Assembly (NCBI GenBank): GCA_023101885.1
Contig: JALPQD010000361.1
Location: forward strand, 406,327 to 470,326
Length of the DNA stretch: 64,000 nt
Origin: Typhlomys cinereus
Taxonomy: Eukaryota; Chordata; Mammalia; Rodentia; Platacanthomyidae
Direction of reading: 5' to 3'
The notes under the pieces are model-generated. The model worked only from the letters and a program-made list of their open reading frames with translations, was not told where the DNA came from and searched no databases. Positions 34,606 through 47,639 of the stretch are shown in pieces (position 1 is the stretch's first letter; each line of letters starts with the position of its first letter). The position numbers were made by a program, and so were the translations under genes.

Positions 34606-37080
34606 CCTAGATAGTCAGTAAAAGGCATGAGTTTGCTTCCATGGCATAGTCCTCACATCCAATCAGAGCAGTTAATTACCCCAATAACAATCTCCGGACT
34701 ACTATGCCAATGTGCACATCTGGCTTGGCAGGCAGGTAACAGAGTTGTAAGAGTTCAGAGTTCATGGGGCTCACAACTTGGTAGACTGTAGTTCACACAA
34801 GTTAACAGATTTCTTTTCTGACAAGAGAAAGTGTCTCTATCCCAGGCTCATTATATCCAAGTTCTATTTGAATTCGCATTTGTTGTGTTCTGTAATCTTT
34901 CTATCTGATGTCTCCAAGCCATGCTTTTGGGTTGCATGTAGATTGGACAACTATGAATATAGCCCAACATAAAATCGTAGCTTTCTTAAGATGCACAGTA
35001 TGAGACAGAGCTTCGTGATTTCTTTTAATTACTTAATTGTAGAGTTCTAGAGAGTAAACTTTGAAGAAGACAACATTTTGCTCATACAAAGTAAATGTTT
35101 CTCCAGCCACAGACTATAGGTTGAACATCCTTGCCCTACATTAACCCTTCTTCAGACAAACTATGACTTGGTCAGATTGTGGTACACACTAAAGTATTTG
35201 GCCATTTTCAAGGAAAACAGAAGCTTATTCAGTAAGATTGCTTTAGTCATATAATAGCCGAAATTCCAAGAAGTTCCAAGAAGACGGACAGATGCCTGTT
35301 CACAGAAACTTCTTATTTGGTTGCAATTTGTTTTGGACTCATGCTGAACTGCTCATCTGTGGGACAGCTTTGCTCTGGTTTATCCGCAGTGTGGAGCCAC
35401 AGTGTAAAGGACTGGCATCCCATTGGATAGAAATGCACCAGGTAAGCCTGGATTCTCCTGGGTTGGCATTGCAAGAAGACTTGTGATGGGACTTAGAGAA
35501 AATCAAAGCCCCAGGAAGAAGCATCCAAAGTTGGAGGGGATCCCAGGTGATGGGGGGGAGGGCCGGGATCCCAGGTGATGGGGGGGAGGGCCGGGCCAAG
35601 CACAGAGAATCTCAGAGGTGATGGCCTGACCCAAGTCCTGTGTCAGAAGCTGAACCGGATCATTAATTGACTACGCAGACATCCAACTTAGTTTAGCACT
35701 GAAGGTTGGAGCTATAACGTGGTGTATAGCGCTGGTTTCTTGTACTACAATGATAAATTGAACTTATTAGCTTATTTTTAGCATTGCCTCATCATGAAAT
35801 CACTTCAGACATTGGTATTGTATACTGTACTGTGTCTTGATAGTTAATTAATTCAGACATGCAGCTTCATTATTTCTTCATGGCCACGGTGCTTCAATAT
35901 CAGCAAGGCATGTTAGGTACTAAGAACAGAACCTTGAAATAAATGCCACTATGAGTAGGAACAGTCTAAGGAAAGCACCTACAAGAGTATGTGCAATGTT
36001 GAGATGCAGTCGTTCAGTTACCCGTGGCACGCGCTTTACATTGTTCCAAATTAATCGAAAGCTTTATCTACAAACTCTTCCGTGGCCACATCTCCTGTCT
36101 TATTTTGTAGAGTACGTCAAGGTTTGAAATAGTTGAAGAGTAGGAAGGTGCTCATCAGCTAAAAATATAGCATGATTAGAGAGCATTATTAGCTAATCTC
36201 CCTTCATCATAATTTCTAAGATAACTTCTCTGCCCGCAGTAACTTAATCCTCGGATTGTTGAGTCTGGAGCCCTTTGATATATAGAGTCTTTTATGACAA
36301 AATGAAATCCGAGTTGTGGAGTTGGAGTTTTTAAGAGTAAAATGTCCGTTGTCAACAGCAGTCAATCTAGAACATCGAAGAGATGAAATAAAAACTGTCT
36401 GGCACATCTGAGAAGGTGGCACAGAAAAGCAAGTTTCTGAGAGAAAGGAAAGAGCAGCTGAAGGTGCAGCGAGGCTGTGCATCTTGATCTAGCTTAGTGT
36501 GAAGGATTTGTTCTGGTTATGAACGTATGTGCTACATAATTAGGGAAATTAAGCAGTTGCTCCTATACAACCAAAACATTTTAAGAGGAAACTGCAAGAA
36601 CCAACATATGACTTTCAAGAATTATGAAAACAGAATTTAGAGAAAAGACATAAAAATTGCATTTCTAGATTAAATCCTACCCTTGACTTCTCCCTTATGC
36701 ACATGCAATGTGCTAAGTGTGACACACACCTATAAAGTGATCAGTGACAGTATCATCAGCTGTGTAGAAGGTCACGTTTTTTCCACACCCCTCCAGTAAA
36801 CGCAATAGAGCTATTTATGCCTGAGCCTTGGTCTTACACCAGGCTTTGTGCTGGGAGGACAGGCAGTGGTCCTGCTTGTCATGATCTCAGGGTACTATTG
36901 TGAGAGGAGAGACGCAGAGAATGAATGTAATGACTTAGTAAATCCACTGGAAGAACGTAAGATATTGCAGAAGCGAAGCAAACCAGACATTCTCCATTTA
37001 CAGAATATTATAATTCCATTTTCTCCCACAGCTTATTAAAGATTTATTTCAGAAGCCATATTTGGTGGGAGCCTTGAAAC
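34606..37080. other. No gene recognised
   Basis: Unique DNA apart from a 28-bp tandem duplication at 35537-35593. Frames are at most 88 codons and have no motif. Confidence 0.55.
35537..35593 (+). repeat. 28-bp tandem duplication
   Basis: Two perfect copies of a unit beginning GGATCCCAGGTGATGGGGGG, ending GAGGGCCG. The G7 run is shared, and the absence of divergence suggests a recent event. Confidence 0.93.
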
Positions 37081-37083
37081 ATA

Positions 37084-37084
<1 letters not shown>

Positions 37085-37125
<41 letters not shown>
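37085..37125 (+). repeat. (CA)n microsatellite
   Basis: Uninterrupted AC dinucleotide run. Confidence 0.95.
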
Positions 37126-37126
<1 letters not shown>

Positions 37127-37293
37127 TCACACAAGCATCTGATTTTGGAGTGTCTAGCTTCAGTAATAGGTACCTAATAATCATTCAGTAAGTAAATGGT
37201 AAATCAACTGTATTTTTTGAAGTATCTTAGGTTTGTTGCTTTCTCATGTGCATATATGCACTCACACAGAGAATCATTATCTCACACACATTC

Positions 37294-37295
<2 letters not shown>

Positions 37296-37344
<49 letters not shown>
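37296..37344 (+). repeat. (CA)n microsatellite
   Basis: A second uninterrupted CA run, about 170 bp after the first. The unique sequence between them shows no gene. Confidence 0.95.
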
Positions 37345-37345
<1 letters not shown>

Positions 37346-40300
37346 CTGTAACTGGATTTCCCTTTCCTGATGTTAGCCACTATCATCAAGTGATAGTGAG
37401 TTTTTCACCACACCTTTTTTGCATCTAGTAATTTCTTAACATGGAGGAGAGTTTAAGAGTGATCACTCACAGTAAGTGTCAAGGATTAAAGATGTATGTC
37501 CTATTAGTTTTGAGGTGGACCAGACCAGTGAACAAAAATCAAATCAGGTATTTAAAGTAGTCTCATGTTATTTTATTGTGAGACTTAAAATTTCAAAATT
37601 TATACGTACTTAGGCAGTGAAAGTTATTGAAATATATGTTAAAAAAAGAAATTAAGAAATCAGTGTCAAAGCCTGTATGCTTAAAGGCAGTCAATCTGTA
37701 GAAAACAGATGTTGATGTGAGCCTGGGGTACACTTACTGCTTGGCATGTTCAAAGTTAAAGCGTAATTATCCAGTAAGTAGCATGAACACCTGCAATGGG
37801 CATCTTAGGTCAAAATTAGAGCAGTTGAAACAGTAAAATGAAATGGAATATATAACCCTGGGCTTGTTTGACAGATGTGCAAACTTTTGATCTTTATTTC
37901 GATTAGTGCGCTGTACATTTCATCCAAAATTCATGACATGCATCTGCGCTCATTTGACCTGTGGATGCTTGGCATCTTCGGGACTTTTTAAGTCACGAGG
38001 GGAGACTCAGCGTTCTACTCAAGTCTGCCCGTTGGTCAGAGAAAAAAATATTGTTCAGGTCTTTCAGACTGCATCAACATTTAGGTTAGAAAGCAGGTAA
38101 TACAAAACAAGTTCCTTTACCCAGTTAACAACAAGATTACCTGAAAAATTTTGCTGCATCTGAAGGGAAGTATCTGCTTCATGAAGGATGAGTTTGCCAG
38201 CACTTGTGGAAATTTAAGTTTTAGTGTGGACCAGGATAGGAAGTGTGAAATATCAGTCAAATGTTTACTGTGCTCCTTGAAATACTCTGGAATTGCATTT
38301 TGGCTGTCCTTTATATCATACAGAAAATACTGCTCTGAACAGAAATAAAACAGAATAGAGAACTAGAAAACCCCTGTGGGTTTTCACCAAAAAAAGTGTT
38401 CAGAGAAAGAAAGATAAAGGGGAATGAGCAAAAAGGCAAGATACTTATTTGAGTAATAGATGAGAGAGAATCGCTGAGAGGGAGAGCTCACTCCTTGAGC
38501 ATTCAGAGGTGGCACCATCTGGACAAGGGCAGGAAGTCAAACTCTGAAAGTGTGCTGCACTACAGCGCGAGGATACGGAGATTTCATACTCTACTGGGGC
38601 TCCGTTTGTTCCTATCAAAAATTAAATATCTGCTTTGTGCCATGAAACTCCTGCTCATTTCGTCCGGTGGGAAGGAGGCGGAATGTGTAAAGGTTCAGCA
38701 TAGCTTTCAACATCAGGCTGGTTGGCACATGATAAAGGTGATTATGGAGGTATCATTGCTGGAGATACTTATCTTGGTTCTGTTTACATTATACACGTGC
38801 CTCATTGGTTCAAAGCCTTATAACTCTCCAAGGAAGAGAGAAATATTCTTGCATAATTGCATGCAAGTAACATTCACTTTTGTCTACTTCATAATCAAAA
38901 CTGAAACACTTACTTTTTTTAATTCTTCAACTTTAAATATGCCATTGTATCTCCTGGCCAGACATCCTTCGGATCTTGGGATTTGCTTCCTCATTTCATA
39001 GGCTAATTCCTCATGACAGTGTTGATATATACCTAAAACCCAGTAACTGTGGTGATTGAGGTTTACAAAAAATACAACATGTAAATTCTTAACCCTTAAG
39101 CAAAAGGTCATATTACCTTTACTTTCCGCATGTGGAAGCCATTGTTGCAATGTTATTAATACAATGTAGTTTCCATGAAAAATAAAATGGTTATTCAACT
39201 ATATAATATTTACAGAACATTAATAAAAGCATAATAATAATAAATTAATAAAAGAGCAATAAAAACCTGTCAGTACAAATTCAATATCTACACACATATT
39301 TGTGTATTATCTGTATGTAGCCACTTGCATTTGGGATGTTGCCTTAAATATGGAATATAGCCCTGTACGCATAAGATCCTTGGGTTCTGCCTGTGATTCA
39401 GTTAGGCAGCATTCTCCAGAAAAAATACAGATATAGTATTGATTCTCAGACTTACATTGATTTTTGTTTTAATTTTCTCTCCGTCGATCTATCTCCTCCG
39501 TCCAGTTCCTGATAAGAATCTGTCTAGCGTGACACATTTTACCATATGATAAACGTGACCACAAATCAACACAAGAACAAAGTTAACAAAATTTTACTAT
39601 TGACTCTTCACAACTCCAAGCAGTATACGGTCACGAAAAACTTTGCTCCCAAACCCTGGACAAGCTGTCCTCTTGTGAGCTTCCAAGGCCCACTCCTGCA
39701 CCCCTGAAACCATCCAGGGTCAGGACTGTACTTTAACAGCAATCTCCTTCCAAATGTCTCTGCAGCCTTTGTGATGCAGTCTGCTGTGAGCTGCTGTTTT
39801 CCCAAATGGATTCTCAGGTCCTTACATCTCCTCAGGCCCAGTGTCATGTCAAAGTGACAGACGGCTTTACCCTTGGGAGTTTTACTCTAATTTTTCTTTG
39901 TATGTTCTGACATAAAAATTTTCCATTTAACTTTCTTCAAGCCAGTGACCCTTTCTTTCTGCCACCATTAATCAGTGACATTGTCTTTTCGCCCATACTG
40001 AGAAAAATATCATGAGCTAAGAGATATTCCAAAACATTCCTGAACAAATGACTAGTAGGAGAGAAAAGCGAATTGACATCTTGTGCAAGAAAAATGTAAA
40101 TTGTACAATGGAGAATTTCTACAGCTACTTCTACAACCTGAAGAACACACCGATAGCTAACGTTCCTTTTTAAGGGTGTCACCTCCATTTGGGCTCTTCT
40201 CATTAGGCATCAGAGAGCTAATTACTGCTTCACGTTGTGACTGGGATAAAATGACCTCTTCACAGTACAGATAACACACGGAAACGTCATCATCAGATTG

Positions 40301-41675
40301 TATGTGTCTTTGGCAAAGGAATGCTTATTTTAAAAGTCCCTGCATTACTTACTAGCAATGTGTATTCAATTTAATAGAAAGTACTCGGGTTCCTACAAGG
40401 CCAGCCATGAACAGGCAGCGGCCTCTCTGGCTGCCATTCCTGCCGATCCTGTTCTAACTTCTCTCCTAGCAGTGTCCACGGTGCCCAGAACTCATTTTGA
40501 GCAGTCTTGGTCTAAACGACCTTCCCTGGGCCTTTGAATTACTTCTTCTCTTCCCTCACTCTGACAAGGGAACGTTCAAATTTCACCTGTAACATCTGTG
40601 ATTGAACTATTTGAATGAAGGGCGTCCTGCACATCTCACTCCGAAGTCCTCTCCTGTCTGACATGCTGCATTTCATCTGTTTTCTTGTTATTTACGAATC
40701 CGTCTTGCACATGCTCTGCCAGATCCTAAGCCTTGTGGAATAAATATGTCTATCTTGCTCCCTGGCAGTAGCCGCCCTAGCTACTTCAGATACTCAGAGT
40801 TGCTGCCAGATACTTTCCTGTCTCTTCTCTACTTGATAGGCATTTCAATACTTAAATGCTTTTTTAAAAATCTGTTACCTTTGGTCAAAGAAGTAAATAT
40901 TTTCTGAATCATTTTTTCTTCATGAAAACAGGGCAAAGCAACACCCTTCATGATCTGTGGTGATAACGATGAATGAATATTAGGACATTCACTTTTCACC
41001 TCTCGGCTTTCTCGTCAGCACCAACCAAGCACGCCGACATATAAATCATGATATCACAGCTCTAGGCTGTCATCCAGTTCACTTCCATTAATAAACAGCA
41101 TGACCTCACCATGGGCTTATCACTCAGGGGCTGATTTAAAATTTCTAAACTGCTGTGATAGTTGTATATGCTAGTATTTAAAATAGAGAGAATGTTTTTC
41201 TAGGACCTCAAATATGAGTTTCATTTTTGCCTAATAAGCATTAAGTAAGTATGTTAAGCAAGATTTTATCTCTCACATTGAATATTTAGTATCTTACTAT
41301 TGGACTACTTAAAATAGAAATCATCAGTGAGAATCAGGAATAAAGCAATTTGCAGAATTAATTACCCTTCGAGACCGATGCTAAGAGTGCTATAGGTAAC
41401 TACCATGATGCTGTGTGAATGTAATTACGTAAGTAGAAGCGGTTATGAAACATTAAGTGTTGACCCTGATTCATAATGTGCATAATCTACACTCTGTAAA
41501 GGAAAAGTGACATTTGTTTTCTGTCAAGAAGAAAGATCAAAATCTGCGTTTCAGATTATTGATCTGAGCTTCACGGTGACCCTATGATGAAGACTAGCTA
41601 GATGCTGTGGATTGGCTCAGCCTAGTGCAGACTTTGGAAACATAAGTAAGAATCTTAATTTTTTTCCTTTTTTTC
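37345..41675. other. No gene recognised
   Basis: Long unique AT-rich stretch. A plus-strand frame of 168 codons (38495-39001) starts at TTG and has hydrophobic, low-information composition. An antisense ATG-initiated frame (39847-39608, 79 codons, MTLGLRRCKDLRIHLGKQQL at its start) looks more protein-like but is unrecognised. No tRNA, snRNA or clear repeat is seen. Confidence 0.5.
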
Positions 41676-41935
41676 TTTTTTTATCCCACATTTTATTTTT
41701 TTTTCCTAATCATACATTCTCAATAGGTACCCCCTCCTTTCCCTCCCCAGTCGCCCCCCATTGATTTCTCCCCCTTCCAGCCTTTCTTTAACCCCCCTTC
41801 TTCCTTTGCTCCCCCCCTTCCTCCCTCCCGCCACCTGGAGCATCCAAACCTCCCTTTGAGTACTCCACCCTAGTGAGGGTTCAGGACTTGGTGGCATATC
41901 CTGAAGCCCCTTGTATTAGGCATTTCTAGCTTATA
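41665..41935 (-). mobile_element. LINE-1 3' end, antisense
   Basis: Read on the minus strand: a short 3' UTR segment (TCCTGAACCCTCACTAGG), a long purine-rich block (41735-41830), GGGTACCTATTGAGAATGTA, then an AAAATAAAA tail (about 41640-41712). The order matches the L1 3' end at 5520-5725. Confidence 0.75.
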
Positions 41936-43850
41936 AGTAAAATGATTGCTTTTACCCAGGTGTAGTTCAGCACATTTCATTCGTAATGTTTCAGTTATTT
42001 ATAATTAAACAAATTACAGTTAGTCACGAAGAAATACCAATAATCTCTTGAATGATATAATGTTGGTTTTTTATAGATAGTACAAAAATCTTTAATCTGA
42101 AGACAATTTTGGGGGGTGATCTGTGGATATTGGGGGATTTCTTGTCACAGTAAGTTGGGAAGTAGAAACAGATTAATAGACAATATAGCTCATGGATTTG
42201 GGGGGAGGTTCTACTCAGTATTGGTGACTGATAAGATTTTATTTTTGAAGTAAAAGTTGTTTATCTAGCTAGAGACATGCAGTTATTTTCCTGCGCTGCT
42301 TGTTTATTTTATATTTAATAATAATTTGTCTCTACAAAGTCAAAAGAACTTTTATTAACTTGTGTTATAATTCATCTATATATTTGACTCTAAAAATATT
42401 TAAAGTACTTAATTAAATATAAAATTTCTATAAATAGGTTCATTTAATATTTTCACTTCAAAATGGGATTTAAAGCTTTTTATCTTAAGTTAAAAATTTT
42501 CTATTTTATTTATAAGATTGATGTATTTTAAAGACAAATTTTTTGATTGCCTAATGATAAAGTAAATAAATAAATAAACTGAGAACTACAGTATCTTAGG
42601 TTTCAAGATATACATTTATAAATGATTATATGTAAATGTTTATTATCTATACAATTGTCCAAAAAACCCAACTCTTTATTTCTTTTAAGGATAAAATTTA
42701 TGATTATTCAGAAAGTTATGCTATATTTTGACTTAAAAACTAAAGTACATTAAATCTCGCCAGAACACCCCTGAAAGTATAGGGCTTACCTCCTGAGTTT
42801 TACTAACATCTGAACAGGTGTAGTTAAGATTCCCACTGAGGTTTGAGCCCCCCTACCTAAAAGCTATTTGATAGTGATTTTAAAAACCAGTAATATAACT
42901 TCGAGAGGTTTAATTGTTTTTTCAGAGTTATTGATGCTGATTATAAGAGAAAAATGACGGTTTTGGCCTCCTCACCTTTAGAAATCTTTACTGTGAGTGA
43001 GAGAGAGAGAAATTACTCAAATATTGACATCACTCGCAAAAACAATTACAACAATTACAAGCAGGGCCAGAGACACCTGAGGATTTGAATCCTCAGATGC
43101 GTATCCTCTAGAGTCCACAACTGGAGAACGGCCCACTCTTTCCTTAAAAGTAACTGGGAAGCAGTTCTCTGGCTCGTGGACACTGGTGCAGGCTATCCTG
43201 CCATGGCTTCAGGCCATTGGCCCATTTGTGGCCTCTTACAATACCAACGCAGAGTTGTGAGGCGTGGGAATCTCCACCAGACCTCAACAAAATGCTGCCC
43301 TTCCTCAGTGGGAAACTGAGGAAGGGTCTGCCTCAAGCGATGGCTGATAGCTCCACCTCGTGCCTAAAATGTGTACCTGAAAGTATAGCATCAGTTCCGC
43401 CAGTTCCCCGATGCAGTTATCTTACATTATATGGATGCCATATTACTGGCTGCTAGAAGGAAGAGATCTTACAACATTAATCGGTGATCTTCAATTGGCT
43501 CTGGCCACGCAGGACTCATAGCTCCTTAGAAGATTCAGAGAATGTGTCCTACACAGTACTTAAGAAAAATTATTCTGATAAAGGAAATTATTCCTCCTAA
43601 GATAAATTGGATCTGCCCAATGCTCAAAATAATGAGGATGCTACAACCTTTATGTGATATTTTAAAGGGGCTCGACTTCAGATGTCTATAAAAACACACA
43701 TAACATAAACAGAAGTAGACATGTCTCATATGAAAACAGCCAAAAACAACACATGGTTCTAAAGTTGTTTTTAAACTGTGATATAAAAATAATAATAAAC
43801 CTACATTTTAAACTCTAGGCGGCATTAAATAAGAAGGATAATTTGTACCT
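41936..43850. other. AT-rich unique DNA, no gene seen
   Basis: Very AT-rich at 42240-42760, with an AAATAAATAAATAAA run near 42563. No gene or RNA recognised. Confidence 0.6.
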
Positions 43851-43866
43851 TTAAAAAATACTTTAT

Positions 43867-44064
43867 GGGCTGGAGAGGTGGCTCAGGGGTTAAGCCTCCG
43901 CCTTGCAGGCGGAAGGTCCTGAGTTGGGATCCCAGATCCCATGTATAGACGCCAGGCGGAAGCGGGGGCGGCCTGCGCTTCTGGTCCTGGTAGGGTGGAG
44001 CCTGTGAATCCCGGGGCAGAAGGAGGTGGAGGCGTCCATGGTGGTTCCCGAATTCGTCCATGGT

Positions 44065-44111
<47 letters not shown>

Positions 44112-44179
44112 GCGCACACACACATGTGCATATACATACGTACACATGCACAATTGAATAAATAATAATAAAAAAATTA
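43867..44179 (+). mobile_element. B2-like SINE, young copy A
   Basis: Full-length tRNA-derived SINE. The Pol III A box is TGGCTCAGGGG (43879-43889) and the B-box region is GAGTTGGGATCCC (43921-43933). A family-specific body (CCAGGCGGAAGCGGGGGCGG, 43952-43971) leads to a (CA)n tract with a CGCGCG interruption, then AATAAATAATAATAAAAAAA. Flanking AAAAAATACT (43853-43862 and 44180-44189) may be its target-site duplication. The copy at 46912 differs by only about eight bases before the CA tract. Confidence 0.9.
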
Positions 44180-44194
44180 AAAAAATACTGTATT

Positions 44195-46045
44195 AATTTT
44201 AATTTGGAAACTAAAATCTGATACATTAACTTGTTTCTAGTTAACACTTTGAGTCCGATGCTTCAAGTTAGTTACAAATGAGGACTGACTCATAATTAAT
44301 AATAATAAATTATAATTAGTACTATTGATAATAGATAAATAAAATTCATAATTAATAATGATTTTAGCTTTTATTATTTCATAATGAAACTACTTACAAA
44401 TGATACAAATACAGTTTTTACTCCCTAATGTATGGCTCTTTATGTAACAAGATTAAATAAACTGAATAATTTTAGTTCACTTTAATTAATGTTTTGTCCT
44501 TTTTTACTGTTGCTGCTTTTTAAGGCAGATATTTAACCATATTCCCATCTGACTTTAAATTCCCTGTTTATATCTGGCTGGCCGTCTCCTGCCTTTGCCA
44601 CCTAAACATTAAAATTATAGATGTACATAACACTCAATGATGTTATAATATGGCTTTTATTATAATTGGTCTTATATGATATATAATTAAAATGGAATCC
44701 ATTTTTATTTCTGGTCACTGAGGTCAACTTAAAAGGTAAATAGATTATTATTGCCAAAAGAGATTTTGCCAAATACAGTTTTACTAAATGTAAAGAATAT
44801 ACATCATATATTTGGTTTCACATTTTCCAGGACCTGTTAATGTTTTTTCTAACTCATGGTATATTATGTCTGCTGCTCCACAGTTAAAAACGACAGGGAT
44901 TGTTGGACGTAACCATCCTGTTCATAAATTGCTCTTTCCCAAGTAAGCATGCCAAATCTTTTCTTCCCCACATTTCTGACTTTTTAGGTTTTCCACAGAT
45001 TTTTAAAGAGGGATAGTGGATCAGCTTATATTTCTCATGCCTTTATGCATTTTACCAAACAACATAATATTTCTCATATAAAAGGCACTCCCCATAAAAT
45101 CCCCAAGGAGAAGGACTTACTAAATGTGCTAACATAATTTAAAAATTAAAGAGGGAGAAAAGACCCCTACAGATACACCTTGTTGAATTCTTTCCTCCAT
45201 TTTACACACTTTAGATTCTTTGAACACAGGCACAGATGGCTTCCCAGCGACAGAAGGCCTTTGGCACCTTCAGCCCCAACCTGACCCAGTCCTTGCTGGA
45301 GTCTTTGTGTTTCTCCATCGGCATGTCCACCCCTGTGGACTCCCTGGCGTTTAGTCTGAGCAGAGGAAAATCATGAGGAATTTCAACAAGATCAAAGCAC
45401 TCAGGCTACAGGAAAAAAAGGAGACTCCTTAAGCAGAAAAAACCAACTGGTGGGACCAGATTCTGACTTATTGGAGGCTGGGTCTCTACCAAACCGCCCC
45501 TCATGCATAGGGCTGGTCTGTCTAGCCACTTGCTCTGGGGACTCGCAGGATCTGCTCCAGGGTAGGAATTACAGAGCCACCACCCTCCCGGGATCGCTTT
45601 TCCTGGAATCTGGGATCCCAGCTTCCTTGGCTTGCTGCGCGAGGGCTTTCACGGCTGACCCATCTTCTTCCCGCATTCAGCCACAAATGTTTCCACATAG
45701 TGAAAAAGATCCGATTTTGGAGCAATTTCCTTGACTCAGCCTTACTGTTCCCACGAATCAAAACTTCTCCTGTCACATCTCATCCTAAGGAGAGTAAAGC
45801 CTGTCTAGTGCAGGTGGTTCTCATGCGATCAGTCAGCTCTAGACGGAAGTAAGTTGGCTGTCCTGGGTAGGACCTGTCCGCCTCTCCTACAGTCAGGAAT
45901 CAGGAGACAATGTTTGCTTTTCTGTTTTATACGTAAACACTGCTCTTCCTGGATCTTGGCCTGAAGGTCTCCCCTGGAAGGACACAGAAGTGCTGGACTC
46001 TCAGGCCTTCTCCTTGAGACTGCAAACACATGCCTGGCACCTGCG
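44195..46045. other. No gene recognised
   Basis: Unique DNA. A short frame starting ATGGCTTCCCAGCGACAGAA (45237-45256) runs about 46 codons with protein-like content but is unrecognised. Frames at 45450-45776 overlap on both strands. Confidence 0.5.
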
Positions 46046-46049
46046 TCTC

Positions 46050-46124
46050 TGCATCTTGAATAGCACTAAGATCTGGGACAGGAGATCTGCGTCTTGAATA
46101 GCACTAAGATCTGGGGCAGGAGAG
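46050..46124 (+). repeat. 38-bp tandem duplication
   Basis: TCTTGAATAGCACTAAGATC starts at 46054 and again at 46092, followed each time by TGGG(A/G)CAGGAGA. Confidence 0.92.
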
Positions 46125-46144
46125 CGTCCATAATCGTGAGACAT

Positions 46145-46440
46145 TTTCTTTTCTTTTTTAGTGGAACTTTTATTAGTTCAGTGACTTCAACTGTCAGCAG
46201 TCTCAAAACTTCCATTTACATAAAAAAATGCAAGTTTTTCACACACTCAAGGCCCACACCCAAGGTGCTATAGCAATTACAAAAATGCACTCGTCTTGTT
46301 TCACTTCAAGAGGTTCATGATGGCGATCAGGTGCAACTCTAGCTACTTTGTTTATAATTGAAGAGCGAATCCAGAGCATGGACATTAAAAAACTTCCAAG
46401 GGCTTCAAGAGAAGGTTCGTTTGGTGGCACTGAGGGTTAA
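46145..46440 (-). pseudogene. 3' end of an unrecognised processed retrocopy
   Basis: Read on the minus strand, a polyadenylation signal AATAAA (46174-46169) is followed within about 15 bases by an A-rich tail (46160-46144, AAAAAAGAAAAGAAAA). That is the layout of an mRNA 3' end copied into the genome. Upstream an open frame (46430-46239) starts MPPNEPSLEALGSFLMSMLW and ends FVIAIAPWVWALSV, then runs into UTR-like sequence. I do not recognise the parent gene; much of this may be 3' UTR rather than coding. The 5' limit is unknown. Confidence 0.5.
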
Positions 46441-46517
46441 ACACGGCCTTGAGCAGGCAACGAGCTGCACCTCTCTGCCCTGAAGATACAAGGTTTTAAG
46501 AGTGCGAGAACAGGGCG

Positions 46518-46580
46518 GGGCGACAGCTCCCTGGCAGCACATTCCTATCTAGCTGGCTTTGGGCTCCATCCCAGCAAAAT
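46518..46580 (+). mobile_element. Possible ID-like SINE fragment
   Basis: GCGACAGCTCCCTGGCAGCA, then GCTTTGGGCTCCATCCCAGC, has the spacing of an ID/tRNA-Ala-type SINE A-to-B box region, at low identity. Confidence 0.3.
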
Positions 46581-46911
46581 GAATACATGATGAATGATGA
46601 TTCAAACGTGACTCGTTTCCATAGAATTTCAGAGCTCATTTTAAAAATATCTCTACTTAGTCACTTTGTAGAATGCTATTTTTCTGAATTAAAATGTGAA
46701 GAATAAAGCATTTCCAAACAGTAAAGTGCTACTACTTGTTCAGGTTGTCACTGAGCCACATCAAAGAAGCAGTGTGTGTGTAATTTTACATTTACAGTTG
46801 CTCACACACAGAACTAACATTTGCTGCTACCACCAGGCCTATCATTTAACAAAGTAACAACAGATAACACAAATCATAATAAATCTCCAATTTAAAACTT
46901 CACAATTGGGG

Positions 46912-47207
46912 GGGCTGGAGAGGTGGCTCAGGGGTTAAGCCTCTGCCCTGCAGGCGGAAGGTCCTGAGTTCGGATCCCAGATCCCACGTATAGATGCCAG
47001 GCGGAAGCGGGGGCGGCCTGCGCTTCTGGTCCTGGTAGGGTGGAGCCTGTGAATCCCGGGGCAGAAGGAGGTGGAGGCGTCCATGGTGGTTCGCGAATTC
47101 GTCCGTGGCTCTACACACACACACACACAGACACAGACACACGCGCGCACACATACACACACACATGCGCACAGTTGAATAAATAATAATAATAAAAAAA
47201 TTAAAAA
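46912..47207 (+). mobile_element. B2-like SINE, young copy B, with clear target-site duplication
   Basis: Full-length. The A box is TGGCTCAGGGG (46924-46934) and the B box GAGTTCGGATCCC (46966-46978), closer to the Pol III consensus than in copy A. The body is the same as copy A, followed by an interrupted CA tract and AATAAATAATAATAATAAAA tail. A perfect 16-bp duplication, AAAACTTCACAATTGG, flanks it (46894-46909 and 47208-47223). This is the hallmark of L1-mediated insertion and shows the insertion is recent. Confidence 0.95.
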
Positions 47208-47223
47208 AAAACTTCACAATTGG

Positions 47224-47635
47224 ATCTCTAACATAAAGATTAGAAGCACGTCTAAAATGTTAAATAGCTTTCATTCCAATAAACTTCTAGAATCTCTAAT
47301 ATTTTCAAATATACTCCAATATTTTTTGGCTAGATGAAACTATATACAGTATTTTCAGCTAGTCGACTACAGAGAATGTGTAAGCTTTACTCATTTTACT
47401 AGAAATAGACAGGATTTCTGAAAGGACGAGGATCCTTCTAAATGTTTTTTAGGCTTAAATTTCAGAGCTGGCCCCTTTGAGTCTGAGAAAAATCATGAGT
47501 GACCTCTCTAGGTGTTGGCTATTTTGAGCAACTATTTTGAACATTTTGCGTGTGAACCTGTTGTCAATATACACTAAACATGAGAATGCGTTTACCGAGT
47601 TCATTACTTCTCGGCACTGTGTTGAGGGATCCCTT
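47224..47635. other. Unique DNA, no gene seen
   Basis: AT-rich and without notable frames. It passes into the CpG-rich patch downstream. Confidence 0.6.
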
Positions 47636-47639
47636 GGCT

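Noticed and set aside
38495..39001. 168-codon plus-strand frame
   Set aside because: It begins with TTG, has no motif, no ATG near its start and no sign of splicing or conservation that I can judge. Chance length is plausible in 64 kb.
39608..39847. 79-codon antisense ATG frame (MTLGLRRCKDLRIHLGKQQL at its start)
   Set aside because: Protein-like in part but unrecognised. No retrocopy tail or splice context is visible.
43825..44247. 140-codon antisense frame, with a close relative at 47217-46900
   Set aside because: Both are antisense translations of the young B2-like SINE, and their similarity reflects SINE identity.
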